DNA of 64,000 bases, from NCBI GenBank assembly GCA_964522665.1, contig CAZFVY010000022.1, positions 7,063 through 71,062 on the forward strand, read 5' to 3'. Positions 26,398 through 35,218 of this stretch are shown here, one piece after another. Within the stretch, counting starts at the first letter, position 1; each line of letters opens with the position of its first letter. The notes under the pieces were generated by a model. It was given only the letters and a program-made list of their open reading frames with translations. It did no database searches and was not told where the DNA came from. Made by a program: the position numbers and the translations under genes. The DNA is from CAZFVY01 sp964522665 (GTDB lineage: Bacteria; Verrucomicrobiota; Verrucomicrobiia; Limisphaerales; CAZFVY01).

Positions 26398-26545
26398 TCC
26401 CGAAGGGATTCCGTCCCGAAGCCCAAGGTTGTCCCGCGCCGCGGGCAACCTTGGGTATCTGGTCCGTCCCGATCCAACCCCGAAGCGGGTTGTGGCGGCA
26501 GCCGGCGCCTCAACCCGCTTCGGGATTGGCGAGCAAAGGCGGCCA
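26398..26545. repeat. Double-hairpin dispersed repeat (CCCAAGGTTG / CCCGAAGCGGGTTG)
   Basis: Two hairpins in tandem. CCCAAGGTTG (26422-26431) pairs with CAACCTTGGG (26446-26455), and CCCGAAGCGGGTTG (26479-26492) pairs with CAACCCGCTTCGGG (26511-26524). I recall such units as widespread in Verrucomicrobiota and Planctomycetota genomes; only one copy is seen here. Confidence 0.5.
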
Positions 26546-26866
26546 AACCCAAGAGAGGCGAATTGGACTTGGCTAGGTGAAATTCCTCCTCGATCAGGGA
26601 ACGCCGCGCTCCTCCTCGGCGATCCTTCGCGAGAACGATTGAATCGCAACGCCGCCGATTTGGCCACGGTGAGGTATTCCGTCCGGTACTGAAACGTTTC
26701 CCTGAAGTCCCGGGCAACAAACGGTGTGAATGGACGCTTGAACCGGGGCGTCGAAATGAGGAAGAATCGTCGTCTTATCCGCACGCTCGACTCGACGATG
26801 GGATCGACCCGCGCCGGAACGATGAAACCGGCGCCGTGATGATCGAACCGCCCGGCGTCCGCGATA

Positions 26867-29800
26867 ATGATGGTGATCATGATTTGGCAAGACTCTAAAA
26901 CTTTCAAACGCGTGACCGCTGCCCCGTTCGCGGGCGCCGTCCTGGCGGCGCTTCTGCTCGCCGCTCTCCTCGGCGTCCCCTGCTCGGTTCGAGCCGCGGC
27001 GGCGAGTCCCGCCACGGCGGATTCGCGGCGGGTCGATTTTGCCCGGCAGGTGCGCCCAATCCTGGCGGAGAACTGTTTCGCCTGCCACGGACCGGACGAA
27101 AGCAAGCGCAAGTCCGGCCTCCGGCTCGATCACGCCGAGGACGTTTTCAAGGCGGCCAAATCGGGCGCCATCCCGGTTATGCCGCGCGACCCGGCCAAGA
27201 GTGAAGTCATGCGGCGCGTGACCACGGACGACGCGGACGACGTGATGCCGCCCAAGAAAACCGGCAAGCATTTGGCGCCGGAACAAGTCGAACTACTGCG
27301 GCGTTGGATCGCCGAGGGCGCTGAGTGGAAAGGGCATTGGGCCTACTCGAAGCCGGAACGTCCGGCCCGGCCCGTCGTCTCGAATCCGCGCTGGGCGCGC
27401 GCCGGTCTGGATTACTTTGTCCTCGAACGGCTCGACCGCGAACATCTGAGACCTTCGCCCGAAGCGTCGCCGGAAACGCTCATTCGCCGTCTGAGCCTTG
27501 ATTTGACCGGGTTGCCGCCAACGCTCGCGGAGGTCGATGCCTTCCTGAACGATCATCGGTCCGACGCTTACGAACGGTTGGTCGAACATTATCTGGCGTC
27601 GCCGCATTACGGCGAACGTTGGGCGCGCCCGTGGCTCGACCAGGCGCGTTACGCGGACAGCAACGGTTACGAGGCCGACAACCGCCGGTCGATCTGGCCT
27701 TATCGCGATTGGGTCATCAAGGCGTTCAACGACGACCTGCCGTTCGATGAGTTCACGATCGAACAACTCGCCGGCGACCTGCTCCCGAACGCCACCCGCG
27801 AGCAGAAGATCGCCACCGGCTTCCAGCGCAACACGATGGTCAACACCGAGGGCGGCACCGACGAGGAGGAGTTCCGCACCGCCGCCATCGTGGACCGCGT
27901 CAACACGACCTTCAACGTCTGGATGGGCAGCACCCTCGGCTGCGCGCAATGTCACACCCACAAATACGACCCGTTCACGCAGAAGGAATACTACCAGGTG
28001 TTCGCGATCTTCAATCAAACCCGCGACAAAGGGCGCAGCAACGATCCGGAGATGGATTTGCCGACCCCCGCGCAACAGGCGGAACGAGACCGGATCAAGG
28101 CGAAGGTCGAGCCATTGCAGAAAATTCTGGACACCCAAACGCCGGAGTTGGACGCCCGTCAGGCGAATTGGGAAGCGGAGGCGCGCGCGCATGAAAAAGC
28201 GGTGACGAACGGTTGGGTGACGATTCCGCCGGGTTCGATGCGCGCCACCGACGGCGTCACGCTGACCGCCCTGCCGGATGGCTCGATTCTCGCGGGCGGG
28301 GAGACGCCGCCGACCGCGGTCTATGAAATCTCCGCGGTCACGCCGGCGACGAATTTCACGGCGATTCGACTCGAAGCGCTGGTCGATGAACGTTTGCCGA
28401 GCCACGGTTCCGGCCGGAGCGAGGATGGCGATTTTGTGTTGACCGATTTTTCCGTCGAGGCCACGCCGGGCGGAAACGCCAAGCCCGAAACGCCGACGCT
28501 TGGCCCCTGGTATTCGCTCGGACCGATCCCGGCCGAGGCGCCGCCCGCGGCGTTCAAAACGGAGTTCGCGCCCGAAAAGCCGATTGATTTGGCGCGGACG
28601 TATGACGATGGAAAACTGCGCTGGCAGGAGCAACAACCGTCAGCCACCGGCGGAGCAACCGAACCCCTCGCCGGCGAACATGCGGTCACCTATCTGTATC
28701 GTTCCATTCAAGCGAGCGAGCGCGGACCGGTGATGGTTTCCTACGCGAGCGGAGACGAGTTGCGCGTTTGGTTGAACGGCGAGTCGGCGCTCGAACGGGA
28801 CGCCACCGAAGGCGGCGCGACCAATCGGGCGGCGTTGCGACTTGAATTGGCCAAGGGCCAAAACCAATTGCTCGTCCGCGTCAAACATGCGGCGGCTGGT
28901 GGCCGGTTGACGCTGGCGCTGAGCGACGACCAAAGCGGGGCCAAAACGGTCTCGTTCGCCAGCGCGTACGCCGATTTCTCGATGGAGAAATACGAGGTAA
29001 AGGACGCCATCGACAATCGCGCGCAGAGCGGTTGGTCGATTGCCGCCTACGAAGCCTCGAACCGGGTCGATCGCCAGGCCGTCTTCGTCATGAAGCGGCC
29101 ATCGGGCTTCGAGCACGGCATGAGTCTGGCGCTTCGCCTCAAGCAGGAATCGACCCGGGAAAAACATTTGCTCGGCCGTTTTCGGCTCTCGGTTTCCGCC
29201 GCGCCGAAGGAAGATCATCTGGCCTGGGGCAAATTGCCCGAGCGAACGCGGACTTTACTGCAGATTCCCGCGACGAAAAAGTGCGACGAGGAGAAAAAAG
29301 AGTTGGCCGCCTATTACCGCTCGATTGATCACGAACTCGATCCCACTCGCGCCGAGATCGCCAAACTTAGGAAAGAGGAGCCGAAGGGCATTCCCACGAC
29401 GCTGGTCATGGAAGCGGTGGAGAAATGGCGCACCAACCACGTGTTGATCCGCGGCAGCTTTCTCAATCCGGGTGACGAGGTTTTCCCTGGCGTTCCGGCG
29501 GCGCTGCATCCCTGGCCGAAAGGCGAACCGGTCAATCGCCTGACGTTCGCCCGCTGGCTGGTCGATACGAACAACCCGCTGGTCGGACGCGTCACGATGA
29601 ACCGGATTTGGGCGCAATACTTCGGCATCGGGCTGGTCGAAACGAGTGAGGATTTCGGCGTGCAGGGAGAACTGCCGGCGAACCCCGACCTGCTGGATTG
29701 GCTGGCGTGCGAATTCGTCCGCCAAGGTTGGAGCCTGAAGGCGATGCACCGAATCATCTGCAATTCGGCCACCTACCGGCAGACGTCCCGCGTCACGCCC

Positions 29801-30472
29801 GAACTGGCGCAGCGCGACCCGTACAACCGCCTGCTGGCCCGCGGGCCGCGTTTTCGCATGGAGGCCGAGATGTTGCGCGACAACGCGCTGACGATCAGCG
29901 GTTTGCTCGATGGCAAGATCGGCGGGCCGAGCGTATTTCCGTATCAGCCGGGCGGCGTCTGGAGTTCACCGTATAACCAGGACGCCTGGACGATCAGCCA
30001 GCACGGCGGGCAGTTTCGCCGCGGCCTCTACACCTTCTGGCGGCGCACGGCGCCGTACGCCAGTTTCATGGCGTTCGACGCCCCCAGCCGCGAGGTCGTT
30101 TGCGAGCGGCGGGCGCGGTCGAACACCCCGGTGCAGGCGCTGGTCACGCTAAACGACACCGCGTTTTTCGCCGCGGCCAACGCGCTGGCGCAACGCGTCC
30201 TGACCGAGGGCGGCGCCACGCCCCGCGACCGCGCCACCTTCGCCTTCCGCTGCTGCCTCGCCCGCCGTCCGACCGCGCTGGAATCGCGCCATCTGCTCGC
30301 CCTTTACGAACGCAGCTTGCGGCGGTTTCAAAAGAATCCGACGGACGCCGCGGCCCTGGTCGCGCTCGGGTTGCCGTGGAATGGCGCGAAGGACAAGGCG
30401 CCGGAATTGGCGGCGTGGGCGGTCGTCGCCAACGTGCTGCTGAACCTGGATGAAACGTTGACCAAAGGCTGA
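26867..30472 (+). CDS. PSCyt1-DUF1549-DUF1553 protein with long central insert (second copy)
   Basis: A 1201-residue secreted protein. A signal/anchor segment covers about residues 20-43. The PSCyt1 heme motif CFACH is at 70-74. DUF1549 at about 180-390 has RRLSLDLTGLPPTLAEVDAF, YGERWARPWLDQARYADSNG and a second heme-like CAQCH. A central segment (about 430-790) contains beta-rich PA14/sugar-binding-like sequence (LPSHGSGRSEDGDFVLTDFS; VMVSYASGDELRVWLNGESA). DUF1553 lies at about 850-1150 with GRVTMNRIWAQYFGIGLVET. The insert makes it 244 residues longer than the copy at 10425 and suggests glycan recognition. It is followed after 3 bp by its DUF1501 partner. An ATG cluster at 26867 and 26870 starts the frame. 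Confidence 0.92.
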   Translation: MMVIMIWQDSKTFKRVTAAPFAGAVLAALLLAALLGVPCSVRAAAASPATADSRRVDFARQVRPILAENCFACHGPDESKRKSGLRLDHAEDVFKAAKSGAIPVMPRDPAKSEVMRRVTTDDADDVMPPKKTGKHLAPEQVELLRRWIAEGAEWKGHWAYSKPERPARPVVSNPRWARAGLDYFVLERLDREHLRPSPEASPETLIRRLSLDLTGLPPTLAEVDAFLNDHRSDAYERLVEHYLASPHYGERWARPWLDQARYADSNGYEADNRRSIWPYRDWVIKAFNDDLPFDEFTIEQLAGDLLPNATREQKIATGFQRNTMVNTEGGTDEEEFRTAAIVDRVNTTFNVWMGSTLGCAQCHTHKYDPFTQKEYYQVFAIFNQTRDKGRSNDPEMDLPTPAQQAERDRIKAKVEPLQKILDTQTPELDARQANWEAEARAHEKAVTNGWVTIPPGSMRATDGVTLTALPDGSILAGGETPPTAVYEISAVTPATNFTAIRLEALVDERLPSHGSGRSEDGDFVLTDFSVEATPGGNAKPETPTLGPWYSLGPIPAEAPPAAFKTEFAPEKPIDLARTYDDGKLRWQEQQPSATGGATEPLAGEHAVTYLYRSIQASERGPVMVSYASGDELRVWLNGESALERDATEGGATNRAALRLELAKGQNQLLVRVKHAAAGGRLTLALSDDQSGAKTVSFASAYADFSMEKYEVKDAIDNRAQSGWSIAAYEASNRVDRQAVFVMKRPSGFEHGMSLALRLKQESTREKHLLGRFRLSVSAAPKEDHLAWGKLPERTRTLLQIPATKKCDEEKKELAAYYRSIDHELDPTRAEIAKLRKEEPKGIPTTLVMEAVEKWRTNHVLIRGSFLNPGDEVFPGVPAALHPWPKGEPVNRLTFARWLVDTNNPLVGRVTMNRIWAQYFGIGLVETSEDFGVQGELPANPDLLDWLACEFVRQGWSLKAMHRIICNSATYRQTSRVTPELAQRDPYNRLLARGPRFRMEAEMLRDNALTISGLLDGKIGGPSVFPYQPGGVWSSPYNQDAWTISQHGGQFRRGLYTFWRRTAPYASFMAFDAPSREVVCERRARSNTPVQALVTLNDTAFFAAANALAQRVLTEGGATPRDRATFAFRCCLARRPTALESRHLLALYERSLRRFQKNPTDAAALVALGLPWNGAKDKAPELAAWAVVANVLLNLDETLTKG

Positions 30473-30475
30473 CCC

Positions 30476-31918
30476 ATGAATCTCGAAACGCTCAAAATGG
30501 TGACCCGCCGCCAGTTTTTCCGGCGGTGCGGCACGGGGGTTGGCAGCCTGGCGCTGGCGTCCCTTTTGAAAGAGGACCTTTTCGCGGCGCCGGGGCCGGC
30601 CGCGGATCCGCTCGCGCCGAAGCCGCCGCATTTCGCTCCGAAAGCCAAGAACATCATTTACCTGCACATGGCCGGCGCGCCGTCGCAATTGGACCTGCTC
30701 GATTACAAGCCAACCCTGCAACGGCTCAACGGGCAGAAGATTTCCGAGGAGATGATCAAGAAGGAACGGTTCGCCTTCATCAAGGGCGTGCCGAAACTGC
30801 TCGGTTCACCGCACACGTTCGGCCGCTACGGGAAATCGGGCGCGGAGATTTCGGACGCCCTGCCGTACCTCGCGGGCATCGCGGACGAAATCGCCATCGT
30901 CCGCTCGATGCGCACCGACCAATTCAATCACGCGCCGGCGCAGCTTTTTGTGCACACCGGCTCGGCCCGGCTCGGCCGCCCGAGCATGGGCGCGTGGCTC
31001 TCGTACGGCCTGGGCGCCGAGGGCAGGAATCTCCCCAGTTTCGTCGTGATGGTCTCCGGCAAGAACGGTCCGGACGGCGGCGCGTCGCTCTGGGGCAGCG
31101 GCTTCCTGCCGACGGTGCACCAGGGTGTGCAGTTGCGCTCGAAAGGCGAGCCGGTGTTGTTTCTCTCGAATCCCCAGGGAATGGACGCGTCGTTGCGACG
31201 GGACACGTTCGACGAAATTGAGGCGCTGAATAAGATTCATCTCGGCGAGGTCGGTGATCCGGAGATCGTGACCCGCATCGCGCAGTACGAAATGGCTTAC
31301 CGAATGCAGATCAGCGTGCCGGACTTGGTGGACACCTCAAAAGAACCGGCGTCGATCCACAAAATGTACGGCACGCAACCGGGGCAATCGGGCTTCGCCA
31401 ACAATTGCCTGCTCGCGCGGCGGCTTGTCGAGCGCGGCGTGCGCTTTGTCCAATTGTATCACTGGGGGTGGGACAGCCACGGCGACGTGAAGGAAAACGA
31501 CATCCGTTTCGGGATGGTCGATCGTTGCCGCGAGGTGGACCAATCGGCCGCCGCGCTGGTCAAAGATCTCAAGCAGAAAGGGCTGCTTGACGAGACGCTC
31601 GTCGTTTGGGGCGGCGAGTTCGGCCGCACGCCGATGAACGAGGCGCGCAATCACGATGGGTTCCTCGGGCGGGACCATCATCCGCACGCCTTCTCGATCT
31701 GGATGGCCGGCGGCGGCGTCAAGCCGGGCATCACTTACGGTTCCACCGATGAACTGGGCTACAACGTCGCCGAAAATCCGGTCCACGTGCACGATTTGCA
31801 AGCGACGATCCTGCACCTGATGGGCCTTGATCACAAACGATTGACCTACCGCTTTCAAGGCCGCGATTTCCGGCTGACCGATGTCGCGGGCGAAGTCGTG
31901 CCGGGGTTGTTGGCATAA
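30476..31918 (+). CDS. DUF1501 protein (sulfatase-like fold, Tat-type signal), second copy
   Basis: A 480-residue protein with a twin-arginine-type leader VTRRQFFRRCGTGVGSLALA. DUF1501 hallmarks: IIYLHMAGAPSQLDLLDYKP, ARRLVERGVRFVQLYHWGWD, DETLVVWGGEFGRTPMNEAR, GRDHHPHAFSIWMAGGGVKP and LQATILHLMGLDHKRLTYRF. The Asp/His residues are those expected to bind metal in the alkaline-phosphatase superfamily. It starts 3 bp after the stop of the PSCyt1-DUF1549-DUF1553 gene and so is translationally linked. Compared with the first copy at 13324, it keeps the canonical GGEFGRTP motif. Confidence 0.93.
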   Translation: MNLETLKMVTRRQFFRRCGTGVGSLALASLLKEDLFAAPGPAADPLAPKPPHFAPKAKNIIYLHMAGAPSQLDLLDYKPTLQRLNGQKISEEMIKKERFAFIKGVPKLLGSPHTFGRYGKSGAEISDALPYLAGIADEIAIVRSMRTDQFNHAPAQLFVHTGSARLGRPSMGAWLSYGLGAEGRNLPSFVVMVSGKNGPDGGASLWGSGFLPTVHQGVQLRSKGEPVLFLSNPQGMDASLRRDTFDEIEALNKIHLGEVGDPEIVTRIAQYEMAYRMQISVPDLVDTSKEPASIHKMYGTQPGQSGFANNCLLARRLVERGVRFVQLYHWGWDSHGDVKENDIRFGMVDRCREVDQSAAALVKDLKQKGLLDETLVVWGGEFGRTPMNEARNHDGFLGRDHHPHAFSIWMAGGGVKPGITYGSTDELGYNVAENPVHVHDLQATILHLMGLDHKRLTYRFQGRDFRLTDVAGEVVPGLLA

Positions 31919-31963
31919 GAATTACCTCAAAGCCGCAGAAAACGTACCTCAAGTCGGCAAAGC

Positions 31964-32209
31964 GTGACGACGACTCCTCCAGCGCAGGCGACGTGGAATT
32001 GGTTACCGGTTCTTGTCGGCGTATGGATGCTCTGCTTCGCTGCGGTTTCTCGGATTCGCGGCTGGCGAGCGTTGGCGCGCCGATACCCGAACCACGGCGC
32101 TTCCTCCGGTAAGGAATGCGCCGCTGCCCGCATGCAATTGCGGGCCGGTTGGCTTCCCGCCGCCTTCCGCGGCGGCTTTTCGATCCGGATCGCCATGACA
32201 AATATGTCA
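31964..32209 (+). pseudogene. 5' fragment of a small membrane-protein gene, truncated by a palindrome
   Basis: A GTG-started frame begins MTTTPPAQATWNWLPVLVGV with one hydrophobic segment, then RIRGWRALARRYPNHGASSG. The G-W-x-x-L-A-x-x-Y-P segment after a membrane helix resembles a family of small hypothetical membrane proteins I recall from Proteobacteria and Planctomycetota, which normally continue with a beta-rich half. Here the frame runs straight into the palindrome starting at 32210 and ends in repeat-encoded residues, with no continuation after it. I read it as a gene truncated by the element. The family resemblance is weak. Confidence 0.35.
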
Positions 32210-32270
32210 TTATGCATCTCTGACCCCTTTGGCCAAAAAGGGGTCAGAAAAAGGGGTCAGAGATGCATAA
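32210..32270. repeat. Palindromic element, GGGGTCAGAGATGCATAA arms
   Basis: Left arm 32210-32229 (ttatgcatctctgacccctt) pairs perfectly with 32251-32270. An additional partial unit aaaaaggggtcag lies in the loop at 32235-32246. The arm differs from the 15671 element by only a few bases after GGGGTCAGAGATG. Confidence 0.75.
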
Positions 32271-32551
32271 GTGCATAAAATAGAACTCACCCAGATCAAA
32301 TCTGAGCCGCAACCGCCCCGATAGATTTCTCGTCCTTTATCTCGGACGCGATAATGCTACGATAACTACGCGGTTTGGCTTTCCAGTTGCGGAGACGCTG
32401 GGGGATTTTCTTCAAACGACGGCGGCGCTCATTGCCGACGCAAGGGTTCCCGTTTTGCAAATCGCCAGCATTGCCTTTCGCCCGCGTTTTGCAAGAATCC
32501 CCGGCATGAATCCATCACCTCAATCACATTCGTCCCTTTAAGATTCATCCC

Positions 32552-33733
32552 ATGAAAACCCGACTCACCCTTTCCATTCTCACGCTCTCCACCGCGCTCG
32601 TGGCCATCGCCGAGCCGCCGAAACTGCCCGGCGTTGGCGCGGCCATGGAAGCCGCGATCGCCAAGAACGAAGTCGCCGGCGCGGTAACCGTCGTCGTGAG
32701 CAAGGACAAAGTCCTGCACCTCGAGACCACCGGCTTCGCGGATGTCGCGGCGAAGAGACCGATGTCGCCGGACACGCTGTTCTGGATCGCCTCAATGACC
32801 AAGCCGACGACGGGCACGGCGATCCTCATGCTGCAGGATGAAGGCAAACTCAACGTCGCCGATCCGGTGGCGAAATACCTGCCCGAGTTCGCCAACCTGC
32901 GCACGCCCTCGGGCAAGCCCGCCAATCTCACGCTGACCCAGATTCTGACCCACACCTCCGGCCTTGGCGAAGCGACCGGACCCGCCGCGCAGCAGGCCAG
33001 GACGCTCGCCGATCTCGTCCCCATCTGGCTTGCCGCGCCGATGCAATACGAGCCGGGTGAAAAATGGAAATACACGCAGAGCGGCATCAACGCCGCAGCG
33101 CGCGTCGTCGAGGTCGTCAGCGGGATGAGCTTCGACGCGTTCCTCCAGCGGCGCCTTTTCGACCCGCTCGGAATGAAAAGCACGACGTTTTATCCCAACG
33201 ACGAGCAGCGCGCCCGCTTAGCCACCGCCTACGCGAAGAATAAAGAGACCGGCGCGCTCGAACCGGTCGCCCCGCGCGCCGACTTCGGCGCGCGCAACCG
33301 CCCGCCGCAGGGCAACGGCGGTCTCTACTCGACGGCGCCCGATTACGCGCGCTTTTGCCAGATGCTCCTCAACGGCGGAACGCTTGACGGCCATCGTTAC
33401 CTGAGCGCCGACGCGATGAAATTCCTCACCACGCCGCAAACCGGCGATTTGCCGACCGGATTCTTCCAAGGCGGCGCGTTCGGCGACCACGGCATGAACT
33501 ACGGCTGGGGCATCGCGACCTGCATCTTACGCAAACCTCACGGGGGCGCCGCCGCCGTGCTCTCGCGCGGAAGCTTCGGTCACGGCGGCGCCTGGGGCAC
33601 GCAAGCGTGGATCGATCCCGTCAAAGGCGTCGCTTATATCCTGATGGTGCAACGCTCGAATTTCCCGAACAGCGACGCCAGCGACGTCCGCCACGACTTC
33701 CAATTCGCGGCAGCGGAAGCGCTCTTCAAATAG
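32552..33733 (+). CDS. Beta-lactamase-fold serine hydrolase (class C type)
   Basis: A 393-residue secreted enzyme with signal peptide MKTRLTLSILTLSTALVAIA. The S-x-x-K motif is SMTK at residues 81-84. The Y-x-N-equivalent is YTQSG at about 174, with Gln in place of Asn. The C-terminal HGG box is GHGGAWGTQAW. These place it in the penicillin-binding/class C beta-lactamase/esterase family (EstB-like). In Verrucomicrobiota such proteins are numerous and usually act as periplasmic esterases or peptidases; true beta-lactamase activity is not implied. It stands alone, after a 280-bp gap following the palindrome at 32210. Confidence 0.9.
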   Translation: MKTRLTLSILTLSTALVAIAEPPKLPGVGAAMEAAIAKNEVAGAVTVVVSKDKVLHLETTGFADVAAKRPMSPDTLFWIASMTKPTTGTAILMLQDEGKLNVADPVAKYLPEFANLRTPSGKPANLTLTQILTHTSGLGEATGPAAQQARTLADLVPIWLAAPMQYEPGEKWKYTQSGINAAARVVEVVSGMSFDAFLQRRLFDPLGMKSTTFYPNDEQRARLATAYAKNKETGALEPVAPRADFGARNRPPQGNGGLYSTAPDYARFCQMLLNGGTLDGHRYLSADAMKFLTTPQTGDLPTGFFQGGAFGDHGMNYGWGIATCILRKPHGGAAAVLSRGSFGHGGAWGTQAWIDPVKGVAYILMVQRSNFPNSDASDVRHDFQFAAAEALFK

Positions 33734-33779
33734 TGAAATTACCCCTGCCCAAATTACGTCTTCTGAGGCTCGACAATAA

Positions 33780-33881
33780 ATGTACTCGGTTCTTAGGATA
33801 CTAGAGAAGGCTGGCGGCGGCCCAAAGATTGAGGAGCTTGCGAAGAAGTTTCGAACGAGATTACCGTCAAAAGTGAATTGA
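33780..33881 (+). CDS. Short ORF (33 aa), possible gene remnant
   Basis: The frame ATG(33780)-TGA translates to a peptide with MYSVLRILEKAGGGP followed by IEELAKKFRTRLPSKVN. It is helical and protein-like, and resembles a piece of a winged-helix or KfrA-like DNA-binding protein rather than random sequence. It ends 10 bp before the zinc-ribbon gene. There is no strong ribosome binding site and nothing longer in frame, so it is either a small protein or a remnant. Confidence 0.25.
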   Translation: MYSVLRILEKAGGGPKIEELAKKFRTRLPSKVN

Positions 33882-33891
33882 CACTTGTACG

Positions 33892-34338
33892 GTGAAGCGA
33901 TGCCTTCATTGTAGAAGAGCTAACGCGGAGGATGTGGCGGTATGCTCTGAATGCGGCGCGAGGCTGATAGCCAGGGTTGGCGGAACCCCTGGCGACAGCT
34001 TGGCGCCATTATTGATTCGGAGTCGACGAGTCCGGCTCATTGTGGCGGCGATTGTGATAGCGATGTTGGCGATGCTACCGCTTGGCGGACTGGTTCTGAT
34101 CCGACCGTCTTTGATTCTTCTGATTCCGTATGGCCTTTGGGCGCTTTTTACGAACGGTGAGGCCGAGGTGGGTAGCACGGCGCTCGCGTGGGCACTCTAC
34201 GCGCTTGTGATCGCGGGAGTGAATCGGGCGCGCCGCGGCTGGTTTGTTTGTCTCTACCTTTTGCTATGGCTCATGCTTGCTGCGAACGTGGCCGGCTGCT
34301 ACAAGGTCGTGGACGGGTATCTGCGAGATTGGAAATAA
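33892..34338 (+). CDS. Zinc-ribbon membrane protein
   Basis: A 148-residue protein starting at GTG 33892. The first 25 residues hold a zinc ribbon, CLHC-x11-CSEC (MKRCLHCRRANAEDVAVCSE). A linker and three or four hydrophobic segments follow: LIVAAIVIAMLAMLPLGGLV, SLILLIPYGLWALF, TALAWALYALVIAGV, and LYLLLWLMLAANVAG. This arrangement of a cytoplasmic zinc ribbon plus integral membrane domain is common in uncharacterised bacterial proteins. The gene and its surroundings (33.7-34.9 kb) appear richer in A/T than the flanking operons. The function is unknown. Confidence 0.65.
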   Translation: MKRCLHCRRANAEDVAVCSECGARLIARVGGTPGDSLAPLLIRSRRVRLIVAAIVIAMLAMLPLGGLVLIRPSLILLIPYGLWALFTNGEAEVGSTALAWALYALVIAGVNRARRGWFVCLYLLLWLMLAANVAGCYKVVDGYLRDWK

Positions 34339-34446
34339 ATAAGCTTCCAGATTGAGCTCGCAATACACTGATGGCAACCGGCTCGGGGCCGAGCGCGTGA
34401 AATCGAAAGCGAAACGTCACAAGTGGCACTTGCGCGTTCTCACATT

Positions 34447-34659
34447 ATGGTGGTTTACGTCCAACTGCTCGGTGAAGGAGTAATGGTTTTCAGACCAGCG
34501 GAGGCCGAATGTGTTTATGAAGATGCTGTAAAGCTGCTTCCCGTGCTAAACTACGCGTCGTCTGAAGAGGATTGGGAGTTCCCGCCGGAGAGCATCGTAA
34601 GGTGTGAGAATCGGATATTGGGAGGGAAACAAGTATTGGTGGCGATCGCGCGAATCTAA
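34447..34659 (+). CDS. Small hypothetical protein, 70 aa
   Basis: A 70-residue protein starting MVVYVQLLGEGVMVFRPAEA and continuing with YEDAVKLLPVLNY, EEDWEFPPESIVRCENR and GGKQVLVAIARI. The pattern V-Y-V-x-L-L-x-E-G, W-R/F-P, W-E-F-P-P-x-S-I/V-V-R-C is one I recall as a small conserved hypothetical family found across bacteria. The inner ATG at 34447 is preferred over the frame start at 34423 because the conserved part starts there. No catalytic residue is evident. Confidence 0.6.
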   Translation: MVVYVQLLGEGVMVFRPAEAECVYEDAVKLLPVLNYASSEEDWEFPPESIVRCENRILGGKQVLVAIARI

Positions 34660-34777
34660 ATTATCGATATTTCTCGTCGGTCAGCCAGAGCGGCATTGTC
34701 GCCAACGACCTACGGAACTCAGCACGCGAGCGTCTCTCACTCGTGCCGGTACATTAAGCTCACGCCTAGCCCGCCTC

Positions 34778-34839
34778 ACGTAGGGGTCAGTTCTTAGTAT
34801 TGGCAACTATTTGCCAATACTAAGAACTGACCCCTACGT
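34778..34839. repeat. Near-perfect hairpin element, GGGGTCAGTTCTTAGTATTGGCAA
   Basis: Arms of 29 bp pair perfectly around a 4-nt loop (34807-34810); the arm core is taggggtcagttcttagtat followed by tggcaa. It shares the core GGTTCTTAGTATTGGCAA with the element at 38606-38665 and a decayed copy near 36910. It lies between the convergent genes ending at 34659 and 34895, and could also act as a bidirectional terminator. Confidence 0.85.
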
Positions 34840-34894
34840 CGGGCTTTGGTCAACGGCGGTTGGAAAACCCCGCAAGGCTTGAACGTATCTATAC

Positions 34895-35218
34895 TCAGTG
34901 ATCATTCGCCCTTCTTCGCTTTTGATTCCATCGTTCCACTCCGATCCAGAACGTCGCCGCCAAGATAAGGATCGGGGCGAGGATGACCGCGCTGAAGTAG
35001 AGCGTGAGGTAGATCATACCCCAGATCGCTGAAAGGCGTAGGCTGGCGCCCGTTCCCGCGGCCGTCCCGGTAATGAAAGTGGTGTATTCGCGCAGACCGG
35101 CGAGATGCGCGACGAGGAAAGCGACGAGGATCAATGCGGCGCGAAGGTAAAAGCCTTTCGCCGACACAAAATCCGCCCGCCAGTACGCGAGCAACTTGTT
35201 CTGGAGAGGTTTAGTCAT
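34895..35218 (-). CDS. Small membrane protein, 107 aa
   Basis: A 107-residue protein with two clear hydrophobic segments (FYLRAALILVAFLVAHLAGL at about 22-42 and IYLTLYFSAVILAPILILAA at about 68-88) and a basic C-terminus (NQKRRRANDH). Its ATG overlaps the stop codon of the upstream anchored protein (35211) by 8 bp, so the two are translationally coupled and probably interact. No family is recognised. Confidence 0.6.
   Translation of the reverse strand: MTKPLQNKLLAYWRADFVSAKGFYLRAALILVAFLVAHLAGLREYTTFITGTAAGTGASLRLSAIWGMIYLTLYFSAVILAPILILAATFWIGVERWNQKRRRANDH

Larger units (their letters stand above)
25651..26866. other. Gene-free 1.2-kb interval with repeats between divergent genes
   Basis: All frames here look fortuitous. 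The interval separates the divergent TonB receptor and the second DUF1549 gene and must hold both promoters. It contains a perfect 18-bp inverted repeat (26154-26267) and a double-hairpin dispersed repeat (26398-26545), listed separately. Confidence 0.5.

Noticed and set aside
25651..26866. Cobalamin or other riboswitch upstream of the TonB receptor
   Set aside because: I could not find a B12-box or comparable conserved core; the conspicuous structures are dispersed repeats.
33780..33800. Partial match TCGGTTCTTAGGAT to the GGTTCTTAGTATT hairpin
   Set aside because: Only about 12 matching bases and no second arm; probably chance or a remnant too short to call.
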